DNA from: Hohaiivirga grylli
GTDB lineage: Bacteria; Pseudomonadota; Alphaproteobacteria; Rhizobiales; Beijerinckiaceae
NCBI RefSeq assembly: GCF_039655745.1
Contig: NZ_JBBYXI010000002.1
Location: forward strand, 744,001 to 808,000
Reading direction: 5' to 3'
Length of the DNA stretch: 64,000 nucleotides
The notes under the pieces were generated by a model. It worked only from the letters and a program-made list of their open reading frames with translations. It was not told the origin of the DNA and searched no databases. The position numbers and the translations under genes were made by a program. Within the stretch, counting starts at the first letter, position 1, and the number at the start of each line of letters is the position of its first letter. This document shows, one piece after another, positions 17,545-26,619 of this stretch.

Positions 17545-20109
17545 ATGGCAAACAAGATGCTTATAGATTCGTCCCACCCGGAAGAAACACGGGTTGTGGT
17601 CGTACGTGGTCAAAAAGTTGAAGAATTTGACTTTGAATCTGCCAGCCGTAAGCAATTACGCGGCAATATATATCTAGCCAAAGTCACACGCGTTGAGCCT
17701 TCCCTGCAGGCTGCCTTCGTTGAATATGGCGGAAACCGTCACGGCTTCCTCGCATTCAGCGAAATTCATCCTGACTATTATCAAATTCCGGTTGCAGACC
17801 GTCAGGCTCTGATTGAAGAAGACGCCCGCGCTAACCGCGAAGTTGAAAAAGAAGAAGAGCACAAGGCAAAAACCAAGAACGCCCGTGCCAAACAGGCTTC
17901 TTCTAATGAAACCGTCAGTGAAGATGCAGCATCAGCCGAGACTGATTCTGATGATGAGCACGAAGAAGTTATTGAGCAGCTCGGTGGCGACGCACTTGAA
18001 GAAGTGCCGGACCGCCCACGTCACGCTCGCCGCCAGTATAAAATTCAGGAAGTTATCAAGCGTCGGCAGATTCTTCTGATTCAGGTCGTTAAGGAAGAGC
18101 GTGGCAACAAGGGTGCTGCCCTGACCACCTATCTGTCTCTTGCAGGCCGTTATTCGGTTCTGATGCCAAACACCGGTCGTGGTGGTGGTATCTCCCGCAA
18201 AATTACCAATGCACAGGATCGCAAGCGCCTGAAAGAAATCGCTCATGAACTGGACGTTCCGGAAGGAATGGGCATTATTCTGCGTACCGCCGGTGCCTCC
18301 CGTACACGCGTTGAAATCAAGCGCGATTACGAATACCTCATGCGTATGTGGGAAAGCGTCCGTGAACTAACCATGAGCTCAACGGCTCCTAGCCTTGTTT
18401 ATGAAGAAGGTTCACTGGTTAAGCGCGCTATCCGCGACCTCTATAATAAAGACATTGATGAAGTTCTTGTCTCCGGTGACGAAGGTTATCGTGAAGCCAA
18501 AGACTTCATGCGTATGCTGATGCCAAGCCATGCCAAGGCCGTCAAACAGTATAAGGATCCACTCCCGCTGTTCGCACGCTACGGCATCGAAGCTCAGCTT
18601 GATGCAATGTTCTCAAACCACGTCACCCTCAAATCCGGTGGCTATCTGGTTATCAATCCAACGGAAGCCCTTGTTTCAATTGACGTAAACTCCGGGCGTT
18701 CAACGCGCGAGCACAATATTGAAGACACGGCTCTGAGGACAAACCTTGAAGCTGCGGAAGAAATCGCCCGTCAGCTGCGTCTGCGCGATCTTGCCGGTCT
18801 GATTGTCATCGACTTCATCGATATGGAGGAGAAGCGCAACAACAAGGCCGTCGAAAAGAAGCTTAATGAATGTCTGAAAAATGATCGTGCCCGTATTCAG
18901 GTTGGCCGTATCTCACTGTTCGGTCTGCTTGAAATGTCGCGCCAGCGCATTCGGACAGGTGTTCTTGAAAGTTCTTCACTGCTTTGCCCACATTGCGCAG
19001 GAACAGGCTTTATCCGTGCAACACCTTCTGTTGCACTGAATATGCTGCGTTCTATCGAAGAAAACCTGATTAAGAGCTCCTCACACAATATTATTGTAAA
19101 AACACGCTCTGAAATCGCTTTCTATGTCTTGAACCATAAACGCACTCATCTTGGTGAGCTTGAATCCCGCTTCGGTGTTGAGATTGAAATCAGCCTTGAT
19201 GAAACCCAGTTTGGTTCAACCAACTTCACAATCGAACGTGGCAGTGTCGCAACCAACCCGGCTCCACGCCCAGCAATTTCCTCAAACTTCAAGGCTGAGG
19301 AAATTGTAGAGGACATCGAAGAAGAAGTTGAAATTGAGGTTGAAGCTGAAGAAGCAGAAACCGAGAACCATCACGACAACAATGGTGATGAAAACGGAGA
19401 AAACGGCCGCCGTCGTCGTAGAAGAAGAAGACGCAGTCGCGGCCGTAATGGCAATGGTTTTGGTGAACGCAGTGAACACCAGACTGAACATGCTTCTGAT
19501 GAAACATCTGAGGGCGAAGCTATTGTTGAAGCCGGCTCCTCAGAAGAACAATCTGAGAATGGCTCCTCTGAACAGCGTGAAGGTCGCCCTCCCCGTCACC
19601 ATCGTGGCAGACGAGGTCGTCGGGACTTTCGTCCCAGGCAACACTCCGACGCAGCAGGAGACACCTCAGAATCAGCAAACGGAACAGCAGCCTCTGAAGA
19701 AGTTGTTCCAGTTCGTGAAGCGCCTATTCAGGTAGAAACAGCAGCTGAAGAGCTGCCAAAGAAAACCCGCGGCAGAGCTCGCAAGTCTGCAAAGACTGAA
19801 GAAGTTGCGGTTTCTGAAGAAGTTGTTTCTGAAGAAAAGCCTAAGGCACGTACTCGTCGCAAAGCCAAAGAAGCTGACGCAGATACAGGCGCAGCTGAAA
19901 AGGCTCCGAAAAAGACAACACGCAGAACGGCAGCTTCTAAATCCGCCAAGTCTTCAGATTCTGAAGCTAATGGAAAAGTCGCTGAGGCCCCAGCTCCGGC
20001 AAAGGAAGAGCCAAAGGCCCAACGGGTTTATGCAGAACCAGTATCTATTGCACTGACAGAGCCAGACCCAAATCGTCCAAAGCGTGCGGGTTGGTGGTCT
20101 CGCAAATAA
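17545..20109 (+). CDS. rne: Ribonuclease E
   Basis: RNase E is the endonuclease and scaffold of the RNA degradosome, acting in mRNA decay and rRNA/tRNA processing. The 854-residue protein begins MANKMLIDSSHPEETR. It has a 5'-sensor/S1 region interrupted by a Glu/Lys-rich insertion (about residues 90-150), the catalytic DNase I-like segment with metal-binding Asp in DVNSGRS (about 380) and IVIDFIDME (about 423), and the Zn-link CPHCAGTG (about 481-488). The C-terminal 290 residues are low-complexity: an acidic block, an Arg tract near 620, then Lys/Ala/Glu repeats, ending in RAGWWSRK, a tail I associate with Hyphomicrobiales RNase E. The insertion within S1 is usual in alphaproteobacteria. Confidence 0.96.
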   Translation: MANKMLIDSSHPEETRVVVVRGQKVEEFDFESASRKQLRGNIYLAKVTRVEPSLQAAFVEYGGNRHGFLAFSEIHPDYYQIPVADRQALIEEDARANREVEKEEEHKAKTKNARAKQASSNETVSEDAASAETDSDDEHEEVIEQLGGDALEEVPDRPRHARRQYKIQEVIKRRQILLIQVVKEERGNKGAALTTYLSLAGRYSVLMPNTGRGGGISRKITNAQDRKRLKEIAHELDVPEGMGIILRTAGASRTRVEIKRDYEYLMRMWESVRELTMSSTAPSLVYEEGSLVKRAIRDLYNKDIDEVLVSGDEGYREAKDFMRMLMPSHAKAVKQYKDPLPLFARYGIEAQLDAMFSNHVTLKSGGYLVINPTEALVSIDVNSGRSTREHNIEDTALRTNLEAAEEIARQLRLRDLAGLIVIDFIDMEEKRNNKAVEKKLNECLKNDRARIQVGRISLFGLLEMSRQRIRTGVLESSSLLCPHCAGTGFIRATPSVALNMLRSIEENLIKSSSHNIIVKTRSEIAFYVLNHKRTHLGELESRFGVEIEISLDETQFGSTNFTIERGSVATNPAPRPAISSNFKAEEIVEDIEEEVEIEVEAEEAETENHHDNNGDENGENGRRRRRRRRRSRGRNGNGFGERSEHQTEHASDETSEGEAIVEAGSSEEQSENGSSEQREGRPPRHHRGRRGRRDFRPRQHSDAAGDTSESANGTAASEEVVPVREAPIQVETAAEELPKKTRGRARKSAKTEEVAVSEEVVSEEKPKARTRRKAKEADADTGAAEKAPKKTTRRTAASKSAKSSDSEANGKVAEAPAPAKEEPKAQRVYAEPVSIALTEPDPNRPKRAGWWSRK

Positions 20110-20111
20110 AA

Positions 20112-20133
20112 ATGGGCAGGTAATCCTGCCCAT
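20112..20133 (+). other. Hairpin directly after the rne stop
   Basis: A perfect 9-bp stem ATGGGCAGG/CCTGCCCAT with loop TAAT follows the rne stop but lacks a T-tract. It may protect the 3' end or act with the terminator 17 bases further on. Confidence 0.5.
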
Positions 20134-20149
20134 CACAAACTGATCAATT

Positions 20150-20180
20150 AATTGCCGCCTCTGTCAGGCGGCAATTTTTA
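20150..20180 (+). terminator. Intrinsic terminator of rne
   Basis: A perfect 11-bp stem AATTGCCGCCT/AGGCGGCAATT with loop CTGTC runs into TTTA on the plus strand. It abuts the stop codon of the converging aminotransferase gene. Confidence 0.82.
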
Positions 20181-21359
20181 TTTCAGCCAAGTACCAAGCC
20201 GACTGACAGCCTCACGGCAGTCTTTAGCTGAACCTGCAAAAGACAACCGGATATGATGCTTGCCATCGAATGGATCGAAATCCAGACCCGGTGTAATCGC
20301 AACACCAGCCTCATTCAGAACCTTTCGACAAAAAGCCAATGAGTCATCGGTTAAATGTGCAACATTGGCATAAATATAGAATGCCCCATTCACAGGATGC
20401 ATATCGGAAATCCCAATCTTGGGGAGTTCTTCCAGAAGCATTGAGCGGTTGGCAGCATAGCCAAGCTTAATCTTCTCAAGATCATCTTTGGCATTAAAAG
20501 CTGCCATTGCAGCAACCTGAGAAAGATATGGCGCTGAAATATAGAGATTTTGAGCCAGTGTTTCGACAGCACGAACCAATTGTTTCGGCACAACGATCCA
20601 GCCAATACGCCAGCCTGTCATACAATAATATTTAGAGAACGAATTAATAACGACAGCATTTTCGTTGTATTTCAATGCTGTTTCAGGCTCAACACCATAA
20701 GTCAGGCCATGATAAATTTCATCTGAGATCAGCCAGACACCATTTTTCTTACAGAAGTCAGCGATATCAGACAGACCACTGCCATTGACCATCGTTCCAG
20801 ATGGATTGGCCGGGCTCATAATTAACACACCCTGTAATGGTTTTTCAGCATGTGCTTTTTCAAGGGCCTCTGCCGTCAGCACCCAGCCATCTTCCCTATT
20901 CAGCTTAATAAAGACAGGCTCAATATCCAATGCTTCCAATATGGAACGATAAGCAGGATAACCCGGGGCTGTAATGGCCACCCGGTCTCCCGGGTTAAAC
21001 ATGGCAAGAAAAGCCAAAACAAAACCGGCCGAAGAGCCCGTTGTTGTTACGATGCTTTCAGCTGTAACCGGTACAGCGTATTGCTCCGTATAATGCTTGG
21101 CAATGCGCTCCCGAAGCGGCGCAATACCGAGCGCTTCTGTATAACCTATGCGCCCAAGATCAATAGCTGCTTTTGCAGCTTCACGTGCAGGTTTCGGAGC
21201 AGGAGCAGATGGCTGTCCAACCTCCATGTGAATGACGCTGTGACCTTTTCTTTCTCTGAGGGCCGCCGCCGCCAAAACGTCCATTGCCAAAAATGGGAGT
21301 ACGCGTTCAATGCGTTTTGCTATTTCTGGCACAATCACTTTGGTTTCGGCTTGTTTCAT
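20178..21359 (-). CDS. Class I/II pyridoxal-phosphate aminotransferase
   Basis: This is a fold-type I aminotransferase of 393 residues. The PLP lysine lies in NSFSKYYCMTGWRIGW, and other family marks are GYTEALGIAPLRERIA, TTGSSAGFVLAF, SPANPSGTM and the C-terminal HIRLSFAGS. It resembles the alphaproteobacterial aspartate/aromatic-type enzymes, but the amino-donor specificity cannot be read from sequence. It is alone on the minus strand, converging with rne and divergent from the DsbA-family gene. No regulatory site was recognised in the 287-base upstream spacer. Confidence 0.88.
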   Translation of the reverse strand: MKQAETKVIVPEIAKRIERVLPFLAMDVLAAAALRERKGHSVIHMEVGQPSAPAPKPAREAAKAAIDLGRIGYTEALGIAPLRERIAKHYTEQYAVPVTAESIVTTTGSSAGFVLAFLAMFNPGDRVAITAPGYPAYRSILEALDIEPVFIKLNREDGWVLTAEALEKAHAEKPLQGVLIMSPANPSGTMVNGSGLSDIADFCKKNGVWLISDEIYHGLTYGVEPETALKYNENAVVINSFSKYYCMTGWRIGWIVVPKQLVRAVETLAQNLYISAPYLSQVAAMAAFNAKDDLEKIKLGYAANRSMLLEELPKIGISDMHPVNGAFYIYANVAHLTDDSLAFCRKVLNEAGVAITPGLDFDPFDGKHHIRLSFAGSAKDCREAVSRLGTWLK

Positions 21360-21646
21360 CTTAATACTCCGGCACTCTCATTTCTGCGAAAGAAAATATA
21401 TTTACGGCATACAGCCTATTACATGACAAAGAAATGCCCTCAAAAGTAGACAAGAGAATATTTTTTGAGACATTCCCACTAGATTAGCCTTTTTCCCATA
21501 TGCCTTTTACCAATAATTATCTGAAACTTGAGAGAATCATCTGATACACGATACAAGAAACCTGATTTGAAATTTCCGGCCTTATTGCCCCAATTTCAAC
21601 GCAGTGATCAGGCAGCGTCCGCCGCAGGATGATTAAGGATTAAAGA
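21360..21646. other. Divergent spacer, aminotransferase / DsbA-family gene
   Basis: This 287-base AT-rich region lies between divergent genes. An AAGGA ribosome site (about 21634) precedes the DsbA-family start. I saw no strong palindrome, RNA gene or extra coding frame in it. Confidence 0.5.
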
Positions 21647-22423
21647 ATGATACGCCCATTTAGCCGTCTCACCTGTGCTGCTGCACTGCTTGGCCTGACA
21701 GCCCTCACTCCCATAAGCTCCCTGCATGCGGCAAATTTCAATGACAGCCAGCGTCAGGAAATTGGTGAGATTGTTCGGGATTATCTGATGAAGAACCCTG
21801 AAGTTCTGCAGGACGTCATCGCAGAGCTTGAGAAGAAGCAGCAGGAAGCCTCAACCAAGGCTCAAGCCTCTGCACTCAAGGAATCACACGACACCATCTA
21901 CAATTCTGAACACGGTAGTGTTGTCGGCAATCCTTCTGGTGATGTCACTGTTGTTGAATTTTTCGATTACAACTGTGGGTATTGCAAGCGTGCCGTTGCC
22001 GATCTCGCGGAAATGATGAAAGCCGACCCAAAGCTTAAGGTTGTCCTGAAAGATCTGCCAGTCCTTGGTCAGGAATCAGTCGAAGCTGCACAGGTCGCTT
22101 TAGCTGTTAAGCAGCAACTGACAGGCGATAAGCTCTTCAAGTATCACCTTGATCTGATGCATTCCAAAGGCCGGGTCGGAAAGCAGCAGGCCCTTGATCT
22201 TGCTCAGAATATGGGCGTTGACATGGCCCGCCTGCAAAAGGATATGGCCTCCCCTGAAATCAAGGCAGCCTTGCAGGAAAACTTCACACTTGGCGATAAA
22301 CTCGGCCTAACCGGAACACCGGCATTTATCATTGCGGATACGGTAATTCCGGGCGCAGTTGGTCGGATGCCGCTTGAGCAGATGGTTTCTAATGCGCGTA
22401 AATGCGGAAAAGCGTCCTGCTAA
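21647..22423 (+). CDS. Periplasmic DsbA-family thiol:disulfide oxidoreductase with ScsC-like N-domain
   Basis: The 258-residue protein has a signal peptide (about residues 1-29, ending LHAANF), then a helical N-terminal segment, IGEIVRDYLMKNPEVLQDVIAELEKKQ, resembling the ScsC N-terminal oligomerisation region. A thioredoxin fold with active site C110-G-Y-C113 follows (DYNCGYCKRAV), with the cis-Pro region GTPAFI near the C-terminus. It probably acts as a periplasmic disulfide oxidase or isomerase; ScsC relatives are trimeric isomerases linked to copper tolerance, but that link is not shown here. Two further cysteines sit at the extreme C-terminus (KCGKASC). It is 117 bases upstream of aroQ. 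Confidence 0.9.
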   Translation: MIRPFSRLTCAAALLGLTALTPISSLHAANFNDSQRQEIGEIVRDYLMKNPEVLQDVIAELEKKQQEASTKAQASALKESHDTIYNSEHGSVVGNPSGDVTVVEFFDYNCGYCKRAVADLAEMMKADPKLKVVLKDLPVLGQESVEAAQVALAVKQQLTGDKLFKYHLDLMHSKGRVGKQQALDLAQNMGVDMARLQKDMASPEIKAALQENFTLGDKLGLTGTPAFIIADTVIPGAVGRMPLEQMVSNARKCGKASC

Positions 22424-22540
22424 ACACTTAGAGACCGTCCACAGGGTACTTTTTTGCTTTTCCAAAGGCGATGTTTTGGCTATGACGGTCTGATGTGCTT
22501 TTGCGTGTGACGCAAATGACGGAGAGAGTTGCAACCTGCC

Positions 22541-22996
22541 ATGATATGTATTCATGTTTTAAATGGCCCCAATCTGAACCTTCTCGGTTTTCGGGAACCA
22601 CATATCTATGGAAAAACAACACTTGCCGATATTGAGCGTATGCTGAAAGAGAAAGCTCAGGCTGAGAAAGTCGATATTGTATTTCGCCAGACCAATCATG
22701 AAGGCGAATTGGTCGACTGGATACAGCAGGCTGGGCGTGACGGCGCCGGGATCATTCTGAATGCCGCAGCCTACGGGCATACCTCAATTGCATTAAAAGA
22801 TGCGATTTCCGGCTCAAGTGCAAAAGTTATCGATGTTCACTTATCGAATGTCTATGCCCGGGAAGAGTTCCGGCACAAATCCATGATTGCCCCTGTATGC
22901 GTAGGTTCAATCTGTGGCTTTGGCGCAAACAGTTACCTTCTCGGCTTTGATGCCATTCTCGGTGTAATGCGCGCAAATTCTGCGCCTCAACCATAA
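22541..22996 (+). CDS. aroQ: 3-dehydroquinate dehydratase, type II
   Basis: AroQ converts 3-dehydroquinate to 3-dehydroshikimate in the shikimate pathway. The 151-residue protein has the type II signatures VLNGPNLNLLGFREPHIYG, RQTNHEGELVDWIQ, ILNAAAYGHTSIALKDA and VHLSNVYAREEFRHKS; the catalytic Tyr and His lie in these stretches. I chose the ATG at 22541 instead of a TTG at 22529, since GGAGAGAG (22521-22528) is a ribosome site at usable distance only for the ATG. It is followed after 24 bases by accB, the common alphaproteobacterial order aroQ-accB-accC. Confidence 0.96.
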   Translation: MICIHVLNGPNLNLLGFREPHIYGKTTLADIERMLKEKAQAEKVDIVFRQTNHEGELVDWIQQAGRDGAGIILNAAAYGHTSIALKDAISGSSAKVIDVHLSNVYAREEFRHKSMIAPVCVGSICGFGANSYLLGFDAILGVMRANSAPQP

Positions 22997-23020
22997 TCCC
23001 TCAGAAAAGAGGTTCATCCT

Positions 23021-23500
23021 ATGACAAAGAATAATCCAATTGACCCGGAATTTCTTCGTGAGATCGCCAATCTGATCGGCGAAACCAATCTCAGCGAAAT
23101 CGAAGTTTCCAAGGGCGACCTTCATATTCGTGTTGCACGTACACTGGTTGCTGCAGTTCCTCAGACACTTGGCGCACCTATCGGTCTGCCAATGGCTCCT
23201 GAAACACCCGGTGTTGCTCATGGTGCTCCGGCTGCCGCTGACAAGGCTGCAAAGCCTGCCAATCATCCTGGTGCAGTTAACTCACCTATGGTTGGTACGG
23301 CCTATCGCCGTCCTTCTCCAGATTCCAGCCCATTCATTGAAGTTGGTGCACGCGTTGCCGAAGGCGACAAAATCCTGCTGGTTGAAGCCATGAAGACATT
23401 CAATGAAATTTTGGCCCCTCGTTCTGGTACCGTAACAGCCATTTTTGTTGAAGACGGTCAGCCTGTAGAATTTGGCGAACCACTTTTGACGATCGAGTAA
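23021..23500 (+). CDS. accB: Biotin carboxyl carrier protein of acetyl-CoA carboxylase
   Basis: AccB carries biotin between the biotin carboxylase and carboxyltransferase of acetyl-CoA carboxylase, the first step of fatty acid synthesis. The 159 residues comprise an N-terminal helical part (ending about residue 45), an Ala/Pro-rich linker (about 45-85) and the biotinyl domain with VEAMKTFNEI, where Lys125 is the biotinylation site. The thumb-like stretch SPFIEVGARVAEGD is also present. accC follows after 16 bases, so the two are cotranscribed. Confidence 0.97.
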   Translation: MTKNNPIDPEFLREIANLIGETNLSEIEVSKGDLHIRVARTLVAAVPQTLGAPIGLPMAPETPGVAHGAPAAADKAAKPANHPGAVNSPMVGTAYRRPSPDSSPFIEVGARVAEGDKILLVEAMKTFNEILAPRSGTVTAIFVEDGQPVEFGEPLLTIE

Positions 23501-23516
23501 CAGAACGGACGAGCCG

Positions 23517-24872
23517 ATGTTCGACAAGATCCTGATTGCCAACCGGGGTGAAATTGCCCTGCGTATCCTTCGTGCCTGTAAGGAGCTTGGCGTTGCAACT
23601 GTTGCAGTTCACTCCACAGCAGATGCGGACGCCATGCACGTTCGCCTTGCTGACGAGAGTGTTTGTATTGGCCCACCGCCCTCCCGTGACAGTTATCTGA
23701 ATATCCCTGCCCTGATCGCAGCCTGCGAAATCAGTGGTGCGGATGCCATCCATCCTGGCTACGGCTTCCTGTCAGAAAGCGCCCGTTTTGCTGAAGTTCT
23801 GGCAGACCATAAGATTACCTTCATTGGTCCAAAAGCTGAACACATCCACACCATGGGTGACAAGATTGAAGCAAAGCGCACAGCCAAGCGTCTTGGTATT
23901 CCTTGTGTTCCCGGCTCTGATGGTGCCGTACATGATGAAGCAGAAGCAAAGCGCATCGCAGCCGAAATCGGCTACCCCGTTCTGATCAAGGCATCAGCAG
24001 GTGGCGGTGGACGCGGTATGAAAGTGGCCCGCAGCGAAGAAGATATCTCGCATGCATTGCTGACAGCGAAGACTGAAGCTAAAGCAGCTTTCAATGATGA
24101 CGCGGTCTACATTGAGAAATATCTCGAAAAGCCACGTCACATCGAAGTTCAGATTATCGGTGACGGCAAAGGTAACGCCATTCACCTGGGTGAGCGTGAC
24201 TGTTCCTTGCAGCGTCGTCACCAGAAGGTCTGGGAAGAAGCAACTTCTCCGGCCCTGAATGAATCCGAGCGTGCAAAGATCGGCGCGATTGTTGCCAAGG
24301 CCATGCAGGAGCTCAAATACGCTGGCGTTGGAACGATTGAATTCCTTTATGAAAACGGCGAGTTCTATTTCATTGAAATGAACACACGTATTCAGGTAGA
24401 ACACCCTGTAACGGAAATGATTACAGGCCTTGATCTGATCAATGAACAGATTCGTGTCGCCGCTGGTGCACCGCTTTCAATCCGTCAGGATGAAGTCCGC
24501 TTTGAAGGCCACGCTATTGAGTGCCGTATCAATGCTGAGCATCCGGTTACCTTCCGTCCGTCTCCGGGCAAGATCAGCTACTACTACCCACCGGGTGGTC
24601 TTGGCGTTCGTGTCGATTCCGCAGTCTATCAGGGCTATACAATTCCGCCTCACTACGACTCACTGGTCGGTAAGCTGATTGTTCACGGCAGAACCCGTAA
24701 CGAATGTCTGATGCGCCTGCGCCGGACTTTGGACGAGTTTGTCATCGACGGTATTGAGACAACATTGCCTCTGTTCCGCATTCTGGTCCGGAACCCGGAT
24801 GTACAGAATGGTGCTTATGATATTCACTGGCTTGAGAACTTCCTCAAGACCGGCGGTCTGGAAAAGCAGTAA
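23517..24872 (+). CDS. accC: Biotin carboxylase subunit of acetyl-CoA carboxylase
   Basis: AccC carboxylates biotin on AccB using ATP and bicarbonate. The 451-residue protein has the N-terminal domain start FDKILIANRGEIALRI, the ATP-grasp glycine-rich loop KASAGGGGRGMK, the catalytic stretch GERDCSLQRRHQK and EMNTRIQVEHPVTEM. Length and lack of a fused biotinyl domain mark it as AccC and distinguish it from the pccA product encoded at 47538-49544. It is the last gene of aroQ-accB-accC and ends at a strong terminator. Confidence 0.97.
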   Translation: MFDKILIANRGEIALRILRACKELGVATVAVHSTADADAMHVRLADESVCIGPPPSRDSYLNIPALIAACEISGADAIHPGYGFLSESARFAEVLADHKITFIGPKAEHIHTMGDKIEAKRTAKRLGIPCVPGSDGAVHDEAEAKRIAAEIGYPVLIKASAGGGGRGMKVARSEEDISHALLTAKTEAKAAFNDDAVYIEKYLEKPRHIEVQIIGDGKGNAIHLGERDCSLQRRHQKVWEEATSPALNESERAKIGAIVAKAMQELKYAGVGTIEFLYENGEFYFIEMNTRIQVEHPVTEMITGLDLINEQIRVAAGAPLSIRQDEVRFEGHAIECRINAEHPVTFRPSPGKISYYYPPGGLGVRVDSAVYQGYTIPPHYDSLVGKLIVHGRTRNECLMRLRRTLDEFVIDGIETTLPLFRILVRNPDVQNGAYDIHWLENFLKTGGLEKQ

Positions 24873-24875
24873 AAT

Positions 24876-24905
24876 AAAAAGGGCACCATCTGGTGCCCTT
24901 TTTAT
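24876..24905. terminator. Bidirectional intrinsic terminator between accC and the siderophore-binding gene
   Basis: The stem AAAAGGGCACCA/TGGTGCCCTTTT has a minimal 2-4 base loop and is flanked by A on one side and T on the other, serving converging transcription units. It overlaps the boundary of the binding-protein gene stop at 24906. Confidence 0.87.
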
Positions 24906-25847
24906 TTATTCAACGGCCTTTTTGACTTCTGCAACCATCATTTTCAAAGATTGCAATCCACCGCTGGAAAGATACCATGTTCCCGGATCAAGGGCGATAA
25001 TCTTGCCATTCTTCGCAGCATTCGTTCCATTTACCAGCTCGTTATTCAGAATACGCAATCCATCTGTCTTGCCACTGACAGCAACAGAGCGGTCGACAAC
25101 AAAAATAATGTCCGGATTTTTCTCAGCAATATATTCGTAGTTCACGACCTGACCGTGCAGGCTTGTTGTGATATTCGGATCAGCCTGTTTGAGGCCCAGA
25201 ACGTCATAGATAATTCCAAAGCGTGAGCCTGAACCATAAACGCTGATCTTCCCGTCATTCGTCAGGAGAACCAAGGCAGCCATATTCTTAGCTGTCGCAA
25301 GATCATGAACGACTTTTATCTCGCTTGAGATGCCTTGTAGAGCCGTCTCTACGGCTGCCTCTGCCTTAAAAATCTTACCCAGATTACGATTATTCTGCGT
25401 AACACCCGGCATATAATCTGTTGGATAGCTATCAACAAACCAGACAGGAGCAATGGAAGACAGATCCTTATAGAAATCCTGCTGACGGCCTGAAATGATG
25501 ATCAGATCAGGTTTGAAACCATAAATGGTCTCCAGATTGAAATCCTTCAACCCGCCAATATCGACATACTCATCGCCTTTATATTTACTCATGTAATCAG
25601 GCAGGCCCTGCTTGGGCAGCGCAAACTTCAAATCCTTCTGAACAGCCCCAGACGCTATAAGTTCATCAAGAGAGTTCAGCATCCCGTAATCCATGATGAC
25701 AACACGTTTCGGGATATCTTTCAGGGTCACGGTGCCCAGTTTATGGGTGATTGTGACACTCTCCTGTGCGGCTGCCTGATAAATGCCCCCTGCCAATATG
25801 GCAAAGAGACAAAGGACTGTAGCTAAAAAGCCTTTTATCGTGCGCAT
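24906..25847 (-). CDS. Periplasmic iron-siderophore binding protein of ABC transporter (FatB/CeuE/YclQ-like)
   Basis: This 313-residue solute-binding protein has a signal peptide (about residues 1-27, ending in QAAAQE) without a lipobox, as expected for a soluble periplasmic protein. Two lobes follow: IPKRVVIMDYGMLNSLDELIASG near the mature N-terminus and NPDIIFVVDRS in the C-lobe, typical of the PeriplasmicBP_2 fold. The gene order permease-permease-ATPase-binding protein is that of catecholate/petrobactin systems such as fatDC-E-B and yclNOPQ; the actual ligand is unknown. I start it at the ATG at 25847, with AGGGA upstream; an upstream in-frame alternative at 25910 would overlap the ATPase gene. 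It is the last gene of its operon. Confidence 0.88.
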   Translation of the reverse strand: MRTIKGFLATVLCLFAILAGGIYQAAAQESVTITHKLGTVTLKDIPKRVVIMDYGMLNSLDELIASGAVQKDLKFALPKQGLPDYMSKYKGDEYVDIGGLKDFNLETIYGFKPDLIIISGRQQDFYKDLSSIAPVWFVDSYPTDYMPGVTQNNRNLGKIFKAEAAVETALQGISSEIKVVHDLATAKNMAALVLLTNDGKISVYGSGSRFGIIYDVLGLKQADPNITTSLHGQVVNYEYIAEKNPDIIFVVDRSVAVSGKTDGLRILNNELVNGTNAAKNGKIIALDPGTWYLSSGGLQSLKMMVAEVKKAVE

Positions 25848-25860
25848 GAGTATCCCTATT

Positions 25861-26619
25861 CTATTCGTAGTAAACACAAAGCGGTTTGCCGTTATAATCT
25901 TCAACGACAATATCCATATCGTAGATATCTTTCAGAACATCCGGCTTAATGATCTCACTGACAGGTCCGGAATGTCTGAGTTTTCCATCTTTCAGGGCCA
26001 CAATGAAATCAGCATAAAATGAAACAAAATTGATATCATGAATAACCACGATAACCGTCTTGCCCTTCTCATGAACAAGTCGGCGCAGCAGTGACATAAT
26101 CTGGGCCGAGCGGCGCATATCCAGATTATTCAGCGGCTCATCCAGTAAAATGTACTTGGTATTTTGAGCAATCGCCATTGCGATATAGGCCATCTGCTGC
26201 TGACCACCACTCAACTCATCAATGAAACGTCCCTTCAGGTCATGCAATCCCGTATATGACAATGCCTCATCAATGATCTCCTGATCAGCTTCATCAAGTT
26301 TGCCTTGCGAATGCGGAAAGCGGCCAAACCGAACAAGATCCTCAACCGTGATTCTGAGGTTGAAATGCGTTGACTGCCCGAGGATCGCCAAATGCTTGGC
26401 AAGCTCGCGGGTATTCCATTGAGCGAGTGATACACCATCAATGCAGACCTCACCTTCATTCGCGGCAATCAGGCGGCTGACAAGTGAAAGGATCGTACTT
26501 TTTCCGGCACCATTACTGCCAATAAACGCCGTTATCTTCCCGGTTGGAAGCGCAATGGAGACATCCTCAACAACGGTCTTCTCTCCATAGCTCTTGGTTA
26601 TATTGCGTATCTCAATCAT
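25861..26619 (-). CDS. Iron-siderophore ABC transporter, ATP-binding protein
   Basis: The 252-residue ATPase energises the siderophore importer. Walker A is GSNGAGKST (about residues 34-42), the signature is LSGGQQQMAYIAMAIAQ (about 136), and Walker B is YILLDEPLNNLD. The family variant SGGQQQMAYIA and the switch histidine in VIHDINFVSFYAD are those of FecCD-type transporters. Its start overlaps the stop of the preceding permease by 4 bases, and the binding-protein gene follows 13 bases later, so coupled translation within one operon is clear. Confidence 0.93.
   Translation of the reverse strand: MIEIRNITKSYGEKTVVEDVSIALPTGKITAFIGSNGAGKSTILSLVSRLIAANEGEVCIDGVSLAQWNTRELAKHLAILGQSTHFNLRITVEDLVRFGRFPHSQGKLDEADQEIIDEALSYTGLHDLKGRFIDELSGGQQQMAYIAMAIAQNTKYILLDEPLNNLDMRRSAQIMSLLRRLVHEKGKTVIVVIHDINFVSFYADFIVALKDGKLRHSGPVSEIIKPDVLKDIYDMDIVVEDYNGKPLCVYYE

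Noticed and set aside
17226..17621. 131-residue plus-strand frame overlapping the rne start
   Set aside because: It is Met- and Arg-rich, lacks a recognisable domain, and runs out of frame into rne. The region is better explained as leader.
19282..19507. Low-complexity antisense frames in rne
   Set aside because: They arise from the repetitive acidic and Arg-rich rne C-terminal coding region (Ser/Thr- and His-rich translations).
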